In this document: piece by piece, positions 6,206-6,229 of the stretch
Layout: each line of letters starts with the position of its first letter
Position numbering within the stretch: the first letter of the stretch is position 1
Assembly: GCA_016840245.1 (NCBI GenBank)
Contig: JAEOST010000423.1
Coordinates: forward strand, 1 to 6,229
Length of the DNA: 6,229 nt
Direction of reading: 5' to 3'
Source of the DNA: Candidatus Thorarchaeota archaeon
Lineage (GTDB): Archaea > Asgardarchaeota > Thorarchaeia > Thorarchaeales > Thorarchaeaceae
Notes under the pieces: model-generated
The model's database searches: none
Told to the model about the DNA's origin: nothing
The model's input: the letters and a program-made list of their open reading frames with translations, nothing else
Translations under genes and position numbers: made by a program

Positions 6206-6229
6206 ACTCTGTGCGCAATTTAGTTACCC

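Overview
The window looks like ordinary chromosomal DNA of an archaeon of moderate GC. The evidence is a clamp-loader (RFC) small-subunit ATPase of archaeal type, Shine-Dalgarno sites of the GGTGA/GAGGTG form, TATA-like boxes at archaeal spacing, and a probable leaderless GTG start. A deep-branching lineage such as the Asgard archaea is my guess from the gene styles; nothing in the window proves it. There are no rRNA or tRNA genes, CRISPR arrays, insertion sequences or phage genes.

Layout. Positions 1-609 (+) hold the 3' part of a gene for a membrane-anchored protein that I do not recognise. It converges on a leftward block of four genes. In transcription order these are: an XPB/Ssl2 N-terminal-like protein without a helicase motor (4655-2937); a MetE-like TIM-barrel protein starting 2 bases later (2934-1900); after a 94-base gap, a seven-helix membrane protein (1805-969); and a two-helix membrane protein starting 10 bases later (958-635). 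The first two are almost certainly one transcript. The last two form a second tight pair that may have its own promoter. A 9-bp perfect hairpin at 593-621 lies at the junction where the leftward block meets the first gene.

The 141 bases between 4656 and 4796 form a divergent promoter region. To its right runs a divergent RFC small-subunit paralog (4797-5921, +) with a roughly 50-residue insertion before Walker B and an altered sensor-1 region. It meets, tail to tail, a small leftward gene for a probable winged-helix protein (6205-5918); their two stop codons share the four bases TTAA.

The DNA-related genes (XPB-N-like protein, RFC paralog, small winged-helix protein) cluster around the divergent promoter and may reflect a replication or repair neighbourhood. 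The membrane pair and the MetE-like protein have no obvious functional link to it. The points most worth a second look are the motor-less XPB-N protein, the MetE-like protein that seems to lack one zinc ligand, the divergent clamp loader, and a histidine cluster containing HExxH in the seven-helix protein.
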